DNA of 64,000 nucleotides from Croceicoccus estronivorus (GTDB lineage: Bacteria > Pseudomonadota > Alphaproteobacteria > Sphingomonadales > Sphingomonadaceae). Shown in pieces: positions 52,694-61,264 of this stretch; position 1 is the stretch's first letter; every line of letters begins with the position of its first letter. The translations under genes and the position numbers were made by a program. The notes below the pieces were generated by a model, which saw only the letters and a program-made list of their open reading frames with translations, did no database searches and was not told the origin of the DNA. The stretch is from assembly GCF_001625325.1 (NCBI RefSeq), contig NZ_JRQQ01000001.1, positions 310,001-374,000 of the forward strand, written 5' to 3'.

Positions 52694-53439
52694 GTCGCCC
52701 TCCCCGCATCCTTGCCATCGCCGGATCAGACAGTTCAGGCGGTGCGGGCATTCAGGCTGACATAAAGACCGTAACCATGCTTGGCGGTTACGCGATGACT
52801 GCAATTACTGCCATCACCGCGCAGGATACAACCGGCGTGCACGCAGTCGAGGCGCTCCCTGCCGCCATGGTAGGCGCGCAGATCGACGCCTGCGTACATG
52901 ACATAGGCATAGACGCGGTCAAAATCGGCATGCTCGGTTCCGCGGAGGTGGCCGCTACTGTGGCCGAGCGACTGGAACAAATCGACGCCCCGGTGGTCTT
53001 CGATCCCGTCATGGTCGCGACCAGCGGTTCGGTGCTGGCAGATCAGGCCACTGTCGCTGCTTTCACGCGGCTGATGAAACTGGCAACCTTGACCACACCG
53101 AACGTCCCGGAATTGATGGCCCTGGGCGGTCCCCGGGAAATGGCCGCGCAGCAAATAGCGTACCTGGCCAAGGGGGGCGACGCGGAAGGCCCAATGGTTG
53201 AAGATCGGCTATCCCGCCCCGGGCACGAAGATGTCGTCTGGCGCGCGCCCAGGATAGAGACCCGCCACACGCATGGCACCGGCTGCACTCTCTCCAGCGC
53301 GATCGCGACCCTGCTCGGCAAGGGGACCACCATGGAGGAGGCGATTTCCGGCGCGCGGGACTTCGTGCGGGAAGCCCTGCTCTCTGCGCCCGGCTTCGGT
53401 GCGGGAGCAGGCCCCATGGGGCATCAGGCGGTACGTTAG
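52690..53439 (+). CDS. thiD: Hydroxymethylpyrimidine/phosphomethylpyrimidine kinase
   Basis: A 249-residue thiamine biosynthesis kinase of the ribokinase fold. AIAGSDSSGGAGIQADIKT, KIGMLGS, DPVMVATSG, TPNVPEL and the ATP-site HTHGTGCTLSSAIAT with the catalytic Cys/anion hole are present. Compared with typical ThiD, about 15-20 residues are missing between LMALGG and the KGGDAEG strand, so the segment that usually reads like ALGAKAVLVKGGH is shortened. The core site is intact, so it is probably active. It ends 1 bp from the convergent LOG-family gene. Confidence 0.88.
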   Translation: MSRPPRILAIAGSDSSGGAGIQADIKTVTMLGGYAMTAITAITAQDTTGVHAVEALPAAMVGAQIDACVHDIGIDAVKIGMLGSAEVAATVAERLEQIDAPVVFDPVMVATSGSVLADQATVAAFTRLMKLATLTTPNVPELMALGGPREMAAQQIAYLAKGGDAEGPMVEDRLSRPGHEDVVWRAPRIETRHTHGTGCTLSSAIATLLGKGTTMEEAISGARDFVREALLSAPGFGAGAGPMGHQAVR

Positions 53440-53440
53440 C

Positions 53441-54322
53441 CTAGTCGCAAGGCAAATCGTAGAAGCGAGTGATATGATCCCACGCTTCTTCTGCGGTTTC
53501 GCACCAGCGGAACAGGTCGAGATCGCTGTGGTTGATCGTTCCTTCGTCTGCCATCGCTTCGAAGTTGACGATCCGGCTCCAGAATTCCTTGCCGAACAGC
53601 AGCACGGGAATGGGTTTCATCTTGCCAGTCTGAATCAGCGTCAGCAGTTCGAGAAATTCATCGAGTGTGCCGAAACCGCCTGGAAAAACCGCCACTGCGC
53701 GCGCGCGAATGAGGAAATGCATCTTCCTCAATGCGAAATAGTGGAACTGAAAGGACAGATAAGGCGAGACATACGGGTTGGGCGCCTGTTCATGCGGCAG
53801 CACGATATTGAGCCCGATCGACTCTGCTCCCGCTTCGGACGCGCCCTTGTTCGCCGCCTCCATGATGGATGGCCCGCCCCCTGAGCAGACGACGAATTGC
53901 CTTTTGCCTTCCTGGACCGGAGCGCATTCGCTGGCGATACGAGCCAGTTTGCGCGCTTCCTCGCAATATTTGGTCTTGGCCGCCAGTTTCTCGGCCACGG
54001 CACGTTCCTCGTCAGTCCGTGCCGCAGCCACCAATGCCTCGGCCTGATCCGGCATCGGGATTCGCGCCGAACCGTAGAAGACGAGTGTGGAGCCGACCCC
54101 TGCCTCTTCCAGCAACATTTCCGGCTTGAGCAGTTCCAGTTGAAACCGCACTGGCCGCAGTTCCTCACGCAGGAGGAACTCGGTATCCTGAAATGCCAGC
54201 CGGTAGGCGGGATGCTGTGTTTGCGGGGTTTGCTTGGCTACTGCCTCGGAAAAGGCAGCTTCCTGCTGCGCCTTGTAGAATTTCCGGTCGGTCAGTTCCC
54301 GATCGTCCTGGCGCTCGCTCAT
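53441..54322 (-). CDS. LOG-family protein (TIGR00730-like)
   Basis: A 293-residue Rossmann-fold protein with the LOG nucleotide-binding and catalytic motif PGGFGTLDEF and SGGGPSIMEAANKGA. The plant LOG members are cytokinin riboside 5'-monophosphate phosphoribohydrolases; bacterial ones are nucleotide 5'-monophosphate nucleosidases or PpnN-like. It is longer than canonical LOG (about 190) owing to an N-terminal helical extension of about 90 residues (YKAQQEAAFSEAVAKQTPQ), reminiscent of PpnN-like proteins. The ATG at 54322 has AAGGGAGAG upstream. It is convergent with thiD. Confidence 0.85.
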   Translation of the reverse strand: MSERQDDRELTDRKFYKAQQEAAFSEAVAKQTPQTQHPAYRLAFQDTEFLLREELRPVRFQLELLKPEMLLEEAGVGSTLVFYGSARIPMPDQAEALVAAARTDEERAVAEKLAAKTKYCEEARKLARIASECAPVQEGKRQFVVCSGGGPSIMEAANKGASEAGAESIGLNIVLPHEQAPNPYVSPYLSFQFHYFALRKMHFLIRARAVAVFPGGFGTLDEFLELLTLIQTGKMKPIPVLLFGKEFWSRIVNFEAMADEGTINHSDLDLFRWCETAEEAWDHITRFYDLPCD

Positions 54323-54462
54323 AACTCTCCCTTGCGGCAATGTCCTGTCGGCCTCCCCCGTACGAGCCGATTCAGGGCGGGGCAAGCAGAGTGAGGGAGA
54401 AAATGGCGATCACACCCGCCCCTAAGTCTGACATGGGGAAGGTGTATCTTTATGGTGGATTT

Positions 54463-54536
54463 TGGATGCCCCGTGAGGATTCGAACCTCAATTGACGGAG
54501 TCAGAGTCCGTAGTCTTACCATTAGACGACGGGGCA
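54463..54536 (-). tRNA. tRNA-Gln (anticodon CTG)
   Basis: A complete 74-nt cloverleaf on the minus strand. Acceptor TGCCCCG/CGGGGCA, anticodon stem ACGGA/TCCGT with loop CTCTGAC (anticodon CTG), T arm TGAGG/CCTCA with TTCGAAT, and encoded CCA. Confidence 0.97.
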
Positions 54537-54724
54537 ATTCGGGGCGAGCCTCTAGGCGGGGGATCGCCTGCGGTCAAGAGGGCCCGACACTGTTTCGGGC
54601 CAAGGCGCACCGCGACACGCCATTTGCCGTCGTGGCACCCTCTTGCCGGATTCGTCCGTGACCTGTAGCATCGGCGGCAAGTACCCGTGTCATGCGGGCA
54701 TAAGCATAAGAAAGACTGACGATT

Positions 54725-55930
54725 ATGGCGGATTATTCTCCGCCGGAGCGGCACCAGGAAATGGTGACGGATAAGGAAAATGGCTCGACGCAAGGGGAAT
54801 CGCGAGCGCCAGAGCCTCCCAAGGCCCGTTCCGAATTCCGCCCGCCCGGCAAAAGCAAGCCAAGCCAGACCCGTGCACCGGCAGGCTGGACCGTGGGTGC
54901 CAGCGCCAGTTCCTCCCCCCGTCAGGCATATGCAGCGCTTGATCTCGGCACCAACAATTGCCGCCTTTTGATCGCCCGCCCCCAAGGCCAGAATTTCACA
55001 GTCATCGATGCATTCAGCCGCGTGGTTCGACTGGGCGAAGGACTTGCCCAGACTGGCCGATTGAGCGAGGCCGCCATGAACCGCACGGTCAATGCCCTCA
55101 GGATCTGCGCAGACAAGCTCAAACGCCGCAATGTCCGGTTGGCATGGTCGGTCGCGACCGAAGCATGCCGCAGGGCAGAAAACGGCGCGGAATTCATCGA
55201 GCGCGTACATCGGGAAACAGGCATTGTTCTGGATGTGATTTCCGCACAGGACGAAGCTCGACTGGCAGTACTCGGCTGCCATATCCTGCTGGAGGAAGGC
55301 ACCGGCCCTGCCATGATCTTCGATATCGGCGGCGGATCTACCGAGCTGGTCCTGATCGAAACAGGCGATGGCATCCCGCGGATTCTCGACTGGCAAAGCG
55401 TACCATGGGGTGTGGTTTCCCTGACGGAAACCTGCGGTGGCGAAGTGCACAGCACCGATGAACGTGCGGCCCGTTACGCAAAAATGCGTGAACTGGTTTC
55501 CGACAGCTTCGCCGGCTTCGCGCAACGAATCGGGGACGTCCAAGTACCAAGCCCACGTCTGCTCGGGACCAGCGGCACGGTCACCACGCTCGCCAGCCTT
55601 CATCTCGACCTTCCGCAATATGATCGCAAGGCCGTCGATGGGCTGATCGTACCCGCACATTCGATGCGTGCCATCAGCCAGCGGCTGTCAGTGATGTCTC
55701 CGGAAGAACGATATGAATTGCCATGTATCGGGCGGGAACGCTCCGATCTCGTCATAGCCGGGTGTGCGATACTGGAATCGATTCTCGACATCTGGCCCGC
55801 CGAACGACTGGGCGTTGCCGATCGAGGCATCCGCGAAGGAATTCTGCGCAGCCTGATTGCATCAGACCGCAGAACAGAGCGCGGCAACAGCAACTCCCAC
55901 CGCAAGGTGCGGCGAGGCAATCGTACATGA
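54725..55930 (+). CDS. Exopolyphosphatase / guanosine pentaphosphatase (Ppx/GppA)
   Basis: A 401-residue phosphatase of the ASKHA fold. Phosphate loops are ALDLGTNNCRLLIA and FDIGGGSTELVLIE, with catalytic Glu in VATEACRRAENG and the TSGTVTTLASL block. About 65 polar residues (Pro/Ser-rich, unstructured) precede the domain. It can degrade polyphosphate or pppGpp. Its end overlaps rlmE by 4 bp (ATGA), so the two are coupled. It starts after the tRNA-Gln gene with a 188-bp gap in which I see nothing else. Confidence 0.9.
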   Translation: MADYSPPERHQEMVTDKENGSTQGESRAPEPPKARSEFRPPGKSKPSQTRAPAGWTVGASASSSPRQAYAALDLGTNNCRLLIARPQGQNFTVIDAFSRVVRLGEGLAQTGRLSEAAMNRTVNALRICADKLKRRNVRLAWSVATEACRRAENGAEFIERVHRETGIVLDVISAQDEARLAVLGCHILLEEGTGPAMIFDIGGGSTELVLIETGDGIPRILDWQSVPWGVVSLTETCGGEVHSTDERAARYAKMRELVSDSFAGFAQRIGDVQVPSPRLLGTSGTVTTLASLHLDLPQYDRKAVDGLIVPAHSMRAISQRLSVMSPEERYELPCIGRERSDLVIAGCAILESILDIWPAERLGVADRGIREGILRSLIASDRRTERGNSNSHRKVRRGNRT

Positions 55931-56592
55931 GTCGTTCCAGCAAGAATCCTGACAAGAAACTGCGTACCGGCAAAAAGCGGAGCCAATCATCGGCCCGCTG
56001 GCTGACCCGGCAGCTCAATGACCCTTACGTCCGCCAGGCCAAGGCAGACGGCTATCGCAGCCGGGCTGCCTATAAACTGGCCGAGCTTGACGATCGCTTT
56101 GGGCTGCTGAAGTCTGCCAGGAGAGTCGTCGACCTGGGCATCGCACCGGGCGGCTGGAGTCAGGTCGTCCGTAAACGGGCGCCGAAGGCGGCGGTCGTCG
56201 GAATCGACCTGCTGCCGACAGAAGCAATCGACGGCGTTACCATTCTGCAGATGGACTTCATGGCCGCAGAGGCCCCGGAAGCTCTGGAATCGGCTCTGGA
56301 CGGGCCTCCTGACCTCGTTCTTTCAGACATGGCGGCCAATACGGTAGGTCATAAGCAAACCGACCATTTGCGCACCATGGGCCTCGTCGAAACAGCTGCC
56401 GATTTTGCGATCCAGACGCTGACGGCCGGTGGTGCTTTCGTTGCGAAGGTTCTGGCAGGTGGGACTGACACGGAACTGCTGGCACTGCTCAAGCAGCATT
56501 TCACCAGCGTCAAGCATGCCAAACCCCCTGCCAGCCGCAAGGATTCATCCGAATGGTATGTGATCGCTCAGGGTTTCAAAGGACGGGATTGA
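55927..56592 (+). CDS. rlmE: 23S rRNA (uridine-2'-O)-methyltransferase RlmE
   Basis: A 221-residue FtsJ/RrmJ methyltransferase acting on U2552 of 23S rRNA in the 50S subunit. The K-D-K-E catalytic tetrad is visible in RSRAAYKL, LVLSDMAAN, VAKVLAGG and SSEWYVIAQGF; the SAM site is DLGIAPGGWSQV. The ATG at 55927 overlaps the ppx/gppA stop. A 40-residue basic N-terminal tail (KKLRTGKKRSQSSARW) is longer than in E. coli. Confidence 0.93.
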   Translation: MSRSSKNPDKKLRTGKKRSQSSARWLTRQLNDPYVRQAKADGYRSRAAYKLAELDDRFGLLKSARRVVDLGIAPGGWSQVVRKRAPKAAVVGIDLLPTEAIDGVTILQMDFMAAEAPEALESALDGPPDLVLSDMAANTVGHKQTDHLRTMGLVETAADFAIQTLTAGGAFVAKVLAGGTDTELLALLKQHFTSVKHAKPPASRKDSSEWYVIAQGFKGRD

Positions 56593-56614
56593 TTCCCTGT
56601 ATCCTCTGGATAGC

Positions 56615-56653
56615 AAAATGCCCCGGCACCTCATCTGGCACCGGGGCATTTCT
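56615..56653. terminator. Bidirectional terminator between rlmE and cytochrome c
   Basis: A stem AATGCCCCGG / CCGGGGCATT (56617-56626, 56641-56650), with AAAA before and TTTCT after, works in both directions. It lies between the convergent rlmE and cytochrome c genes. Confidence 0.85.
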
Positions 56654-56689
56654 GTAATCTGCCATGGGCATTTCGCCCACTCGCCGGAA

Positions 56690-57319
56690 TTAGTGTGCCG
56701 GAGCAGCTTCTGCCGGAGTTTCGGCGGTTGCTTCCTCAGCCGGAGCCTCGCCACCTTCCGCAGCGGCTTCTTCAGCCGGGGGCGCTTCCTCGACCGCCGG
56801 AAGCGGGAGATTCGAACCCTGCGTGTTAAGATAGGCAATGAGGTTTGCGCGATCTTCAGCCTTGCTCAAACCGGCGAAGCTCATCTTCGTGCCCGGCGCA
56901 AACGCCTTCGGGCTGGCCAGCCATTCGTCCAGCAGGTCGAAAGTCCAGGTGCCACCATGACCCGACAGCGCGCTGGAGAAGGCGAAGCCGCCTACGCCCT
57001 TGCCGATCTCTTCACCCACAACGCCATGCAGGTTCGGGCCAATGCCGTTCGGGCCACCAGCATTGATCGTGTGGCACGATACGCACTTGCCAAACAGCTT
57101 CTCACCCTTGGCAACGTCAGCCGTAGCGAGCAGCGAGGCGAAAGACGGTCCCTGATCGGCACCACCTTCGGTTTCCACGCCTTCGATTGCATAGCCCATT
57201 TCATGCGGGGCATGATGCTTGTCAGCCTGAAAATACTTGGCACTGACGCTGGAGAGGCCAAGTGCGACGACACCGGCGAAAAGCGTCCAGCCGGCAGTAG
57301 TATTAAAACGGTCGTTCAT
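56690..57319 (-). CDS. Membrane-anchored cytochrome c (CycM/c552-like)
   Basis: A 209-residue class I cytochrome c anchored by an uncleaved N-terminal helix (TAGWTLFAGVVALGLSSVSA). The haem motif is CVSCH (about residues 79-83) and the axial Met is in PGTKMSF, with the conserved IGPNLHGVVG. It probably passes electrons from the bc1 complex to a terminal oxidase. An Ala/Glu/Pro-rich tail of about 45 residues (EEAPPAEEAAAEGG) follows the domain and is longer than usual. It is divergent from pheA, a pairing common in this family. Confidence 0.92.
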   Translation of the reverse strand: MNDRFNTTAGWTLFAGVVALGLSSVSAKYFQADKHHAPHEMGYAIEGVETEGGADQGPSFASLLATADVAKGEKLFGKCVSCHTINAGGPNGIGPNLHGVVGEEIGKGVGGFAFSSALSGHGGTWTFDLLDEWLASPKAFAPGTKMSFAGLSKAEDRANLIAYLNTQGSNLPLPAVEEAPPAEEAAAEGGEAPAEEATAETPAEAAPAH

Positions 57320-57424
57320 CCGGAAGAACCTGCGGGTTAGAAATTTCTGGCGCCGCTCTAGTGTCGACTTGCGTTATTCGCAAGGCCCATTGCGGATTTG
57401 CTGTACAAGGCTTAGCGCAAAGCC

Positions 57425-58318
57425 ATGCAGAGCTTCCCCGATCCCGCTGTGGCACTGGTTGAAAAGATGGTCGCCGCAGCCGCTGAAAATCCCGCGCAGG
57501 CAATCGCCTTTCAAGGCGCACCTGGCGCCAATTCGCACCGTGCGGCCCTGGAATTCGACCCGGATTGCCTGCCCCTGCCGTGTTTCGCCTTCGAAGACGC
57601 TCTGGAAGCGGTAAAGAGCGGACAGGCTGGGTCCGCCATCATCCCGATTGAAAATTCGCAGCATGGGCGCGTTGCCGACATCCATTTTCTGTTGCCTGAG
57701 AGCGGCTTGTCGATTGTCGCCGAACACTTCATGGCTATCCACCACGCCTTGATGGGTCTGGGGTCCGGCCCTTTCGAGGCCGCCTATAGCCACCCCCAGG
57801 CGCTCGGCCAGTCGCGTCATTTCCTGCGCAAACGAGGCATAGTGCCGATGTCCTACGCCGATACCGCGGGCGCGGCAGCCTATATCAAGGAACTCGGCGA
57901 CCCTTCGCTGGCGGCCATCGCGCCCGCACTGGCGGCCGACCTTTACGGGCTGAAGCTGGTCGAGGACCGGGTGGAAGATTCCTCCGACAACATGACTCGA
58001 TTCGTCGTGCTGGCCCGTCAGCCGCTCGACCCGGCAAGCCTTGCCGGGCAAGACGCCATGACCACTTTCATATTCGAAGTGAAGAACGTGCCCGCCGCAC
58101 TATACAAGGCGCTTGGCGGATTCGCGACCAACGGCGTCAACATGACCAAGCTGGAAAGCTATCAGAAGGGCGCAAGCTTCGCGGCGACGATGTTCTATGC
58201 CGATATTATCGGCGCTCCGGGGAATCCCGCCATCGACCGCGCGCTGGAGGAACTGGCATTCCATAGCAAGGAACTGCGCATTCTCGGTTCCTATCCGCAG
58301 GCGCGGGAGCGGCCCTGA
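57425..58318 (+). CDS. pheA: Prephenate dehydratase
   Basis: A 297-residue enzyme for phenylalanine synthesis. The PDT domain (about 28-210) has FQGAPGANSH, IPIENSQHGRV and the catalytic TRF in NMTRFVVLAR; a C-terminal ACT domain carries the Phe-binding GFATNGVNMTKLES (the variant of GALxxxxxNLxxIESRP). The length and lack of chorismate mutase are normal for alphaproteobacteria. It is divergent from the cytochrome c gene; a six-gene operon follows on the same strand after 9 bp. Confidence 0.94.
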   Translation: MQSFPDPAVALVEKMVAAAAENPAQAIAFQGAPGANSHRAALEFDPDCLPLPCFAFEDALEAVKSGQAGSAIIPIENSQHGRVADIHFLLPESGLSIVAEHFMAIHHALMGLGSGPFEAAYSHPQALGQSRHFLRKRGIVPMSYADTAGAAAYIKELGDPSLAAIAPALAADLYGLKLVEDRVEDSSDNMTRFVVLARQPLDPASLAGQDAMTTFIFEVKNVPAALYKALGGFATNGVNMTKLESYQKGASFAATMFYADIIGAPGNPAIDRALEELAFHSKELRILGSYPQARERP

Positions 58319-58327
58319 CAAGGTGCC

Positions 58328-59023
58328 TTGCGCCGGCTTGCCAGCCATGTCACGGACAACGGCGTGGCAATAGGAATGACGGCTGGCGCAGCGGCGCAGG
58401 ATTGGGAGGCGATACGCGCCGACCCTTCAATCCAGTATGCGCCAGTGGCGCCCGTCGAACCGCCGAAACCGCCCGAGTGGCTGGAAAAGCTGCAACAATG
58501 GCTCGCCGATTTGTTGAAGCCGGTTGGCGAAGCCCTGGGGCTGTCATGGCCCACCCTGAAATGGATACTGATCGGACTGGCTGTGATCGGTGTCGCGATT
58601 CTGGCCTGGCGCCTGATCTCGCCGGTTCTAGGCGGAATGCGCAAGGGACGGAATACAGACCCGGACTGGTCGCCGGATCGGGAGGAAGCGCTGGCATTGC
58701 TTGAGGATGCGGACGCGCTTGCCGCCGCTGGCCAGTTCGACCAGGCGACACACTTGCTGCTGGTCCGCAGTGTCGGGCAAATCCGCGCTGCCCGCCCCGA
58801 CTGGCTGGAACCTTCCAGTACGGCGCGTGAAATCGCCATGTTGCCTGCCTTGCCCGATGCCGCCCGCAATGCCTTTGCCATTATTGCCGAGCGAGTGGAG
58901 CGAAGCCTGTTCGCGCTGCGCAGCCTCAGCGCGGAAGATTGGCAGGCCGCGCGCACGGCATACGCCGATTTCGCCCTGACCCGCTTCGAAGGGTTACCGC
59001 ATGATCAAGGCGGTACGCGATGA
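58328..59023 (+). CDS. DUF4129 domain protein
   Basis: A 231-residue protein with an N-terminal hydrophilic part, one membrane helix (LKWILIGLAVIGVAILAWRLI) and a helical cytoplasmic DUF4129 domain (EEALALLEDADALAAAGQFDQATHLLLVRSVGQIRAARP, FALTRF). DUF4129 genes usually sit in MoxR/DUF58 operons, as here. TTG at 58328 has AAGGTG just upstream; ATG at 58376 is an alternative. It overlaps the DUF4350 gene (ATGA). Confidence 0.78.
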   Translation: MRRLASHVTDNGVAIGMTAGAAAQDWEAIRADPSIQYAPVAPVEPPKPPEWLEKLQQWLADLLKPVGEALGLSWPTLKWILIGLAVIGVAILAWRLISPVLGGMRKGRNTDPDWSPDREEALALLEDADALAAAGQFDQATHLLLVRSVGQIRAARPDWLEPSSTAREIAMLPALPDAARNAFAIIAERVERSLFALRSLSAEDWQAARTAYADFALTRFEGLPHDQGGTR

Positions 59024-60300
59024 GCACACGCACGACCACGCCCTTTTCGCCGCGGATCGTGCTGGGCATGTTGCTGTTCGGAGCCATGGCATTTCTGCTT
59101 ACGCTGTATTTTATCGGCGCAGATGAAACGGGCGGCGGCACGAATGACGGTGGCGGTCATGCCGGAGGCAAAGGGCTGAATGGCTATGCCGCAATGGCCA
59201 GCCTGCTGGGTAAAGGCGGGTACCATGTAACGCTTAGCCGCAACGAAGGCGATCTTTCGAGTTACGGTTTGCTAGTCCTGACCCCTCCACATGGCGCCGA
59301 TGGCCAGGAACTGGCAGAGATCGTCGCCAGACGGCGCCATGCCGGACCGACACTGGTGATATTGCCCAAGTGGTACGCCAGCAGCCTCCCCGCCGAGCAG
59401 AAGAATGCAAAGAAAGGCTGGGTTGCGCTTTACGGATCCGGTTCGCCTGAATGGAAAGGCTTTGCCGACGATATCGCCGTCACAATCAGCCGGGCAAAGG
59501 GTTGGCAGGGCGGTGGTCTGACCGGCCCTCTTCCAGACGCGAAACAGAACCAGTCAGGTACCGGCTCACGGATTATCCCGCTGGTTCGCACCAGCGACGG
59601 CAGCAGGGTTCTGGCTGGCTATGTCGCCGATGAAGGAACTTATCCCGCCCTCAACGCCATGGCCGGAATCGATCCGGGTTACGGTGGACAGAACGATAAC
59701 ATCCATCCGCTGATTTTCGTGTTCGAACCCGATCTGCTCGACAATTTCGGCATGGCGGACAGAGCCAATGCCCTGCTGGCGTCGAAGCTGATTCGGGCGG
59801 CTTCGGAAACGGCCGAAGGCGACGTCGTTTTCGATCTCACGCAGAACGGCCTCGGGCGATCGATGAATTTGCTGACACTGGCCTTTACCCCGCCTTTCCT
59901 GGCCGCGACGCTCTGTCTGGTGATTGCGGCCATAGTCGTCACCTGGCGCGCCTTCCGCCGCTTTGGCCCGCCTTTGACGGAAAGCCGCGCCATCGCGTTC
60001 GGGAAACGCCAGTTGGTCGAGAATTCCGCAGGCTTCATTCGCCGTACACGGCGGCTCCACCTGCTTGGCCCGCCATACGCCGCATTGATGCGAAAACGGA
60101 TCGCCCATGCACTGGGCCTGCGATGGCGCGATGATGGGCATGCGATGGACGAGGACATCGGCCGCGCACTTGCCGCGCGCCATCACACTGGTACCCCCTT
60201 CCATGCCCTGACCGAAAAGCTCGGCCATGCGCGCAGCCAGCACGAGTTGCTGCGCACCGCCGAAGAGCTCAAACAAATCGAAAGGATGCTCGGCAAATGA
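59020..60300 (+). CDS. DUF4350 domain membrane protein
   Basis: A 426-residue protein with a membrane helix at residues 13-33 (VLGMLLFGAMAFLLTLYFI), an extracytoplasmic GATase-like DUF4350 domain (GYAAMASLLGKGGYHVTLSR, LLVLTPPHG) and a second membrane segment near residue 300 (FLAATLCLVIAAIVVTW), followed by a cytoplasmic helical tail. Function unknown; always found with MoxR-type ATPases. It starts in ATGA with the previous gene and overlaps moxR by 4 bp. Confidence 0.82.
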   Translation: MSTRTTTPFSPRIVLGMLLFGAMAFLLTLYFIGADETGGGTNDGGGHAGGKGLNGYAAMASLLGKGGYHVTLSRNEGDLSSYGLLVLTPPHGADGQELAEIVARRRHAGPTLVILPKWYASSLPAEQKNAKKGWVALYGSGSPEWKGFADDIAVTISRAKGWQGGGLTGPLPDAKQNQSGTGSRIIPLVRTSDGSRVLAGYVADEGTYPALNAMAGIDPGYGGQNDNIHPLIFVFEPDLLDNFGMADRANALLASKLIRAASETAEGDVVFDLTQNGLGRSMNLLTLAFTPPFLAATLCLVIAAIVVTWRAFRRFGPPLTESRAIAFGKRQLVENSAGFIRRTRRLHLLGPPYAALMRKRIAHALGLRWRDDGHAMDEDIGRALAARHHTGTPFHALTEKLGHARSQHELLRTAEELKQIERMLGK

Positions 60301-61259
60301 CCATGACCCTCGACGAGTTGCGAGGCCTGACGCAAGCTATCCGCGCGGAAGTGGGCAAGGCTGTGATCGGACAGCAGGACACGTTGGACCACCTGCTGAT
60401 TGCGCTGGTGAGCCATGGCCACGTCCTTCTCGAAGGGCCACCCGGTGTCGCCAAGACATTTATCGCCCAATGCTTCGCCCGCGCCCTCGGGCTGGATTAT
60501 GGCCGTATCCAGTTTACGCCCGATCTGCTCCCTGGCGACATTCTCGGTTCCAATCTGTTCAACTTCCAGACCAGTCAGTTCACGCTGACGCGGGGCCCGA
60601 TTTTCTGCGAACTGTTGCTGGCGGACGAAATCAACCGCACGCCGCCCAAAACCCAGGCCGCCCTGCTCGAAGCGATGCAGGAACGCAGCGTAACGCTGGA
60701 TGGGGAACATCACGCGCTGCCGGAGCGCTTCCTGGTCGTGGCGACTGAAAATCCAATCGAAAATCAGGGCGTCTATCCCCTGCCCGAGGCGCAACTCGAC
60801 CGTTTCCTGTTCAAGCTGCTGGTCCCTTATCCCAGCGCCGAGGAAGAGGCGGAAATCGTCGCGCGTTTCGGTGAACATGGCGGACCGGCCAGGCCTGAGG
60901 ATTTCGGAATACGTGCAGTAACCGATGCGTCCACGCTGGCCAAAGCCGTGCAGGCCGTCAAAAGCGTGACCATCTCCCCCCAGATTATCGATTATGTCGT
61001 ACGGCTGGTGCGCGCGACACGCGAAACCACGGATCTTGCCACTGGCGCCAGTCCGCGTGCGGCCGTCATGCTGGCCAATGCCGCGCGCAGCCGCGCCGCT
61101 CTGCAAGGGCGCGATTATGTGTTGCCCGACGATGTGAAAGCACTGGCAACCGCTGTCCTGCGCCATCGTCTGCTGCTGTCGCCGGCAGCGGAGATCGAAG
61201 GTCGCCAGATAGAAGCCCTCGTAACCGAACTGATCGAGCAGACGGAGGCCCCACGGTAG
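60297..61259 (+). CDS. MoxR-family AAA+ ATPase
   Basis: A 320-residue ATPase thought to act as a chaperone that matures proteins through partner von Willebrand or DUF58 proteins. Walker A is EGPPGVAKT, Walker B LLADEINR, sensor-1 VATENPIENQGVYPLPEAQLDRF, and the lid domain ends near ELIEQTEAP. It is the hub of this operon and overlaps DUF4350 (ATGA); DUF58 follows 5 bp on. No methanol dehydrogenase is here, so the substrate is unknown. Confidence 0.93.
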   Translation: MTMTLDELRGLTQAIRAEVGKAVIGQQDTLDHLLIALVSHGHVLLEGPPGVAKTFIAQCFARALGLDYGRIQFTPDLLPGDILGSNLFNFQTSQFTLTRGPIFCELLLADEINRTPPKTQAALLEAMQERSVTLDGEHHALPERFLVVATENPIENQGVYPLPEAQLDRFLFKLLVPYPSAEEEAEIVARFGEHGGPARPEDFGIRAVTDASTLAKAVQAVKSVTISPQIIDYVVRLVRATRETTDLATGASPRAAVMLANAARSRAALQGRDYVLPDDVKALATAVLRHRLLLSPAAEIEGRQIEALVTELIEQTEAPR

Positions 61260-61264
61260 GCCCC

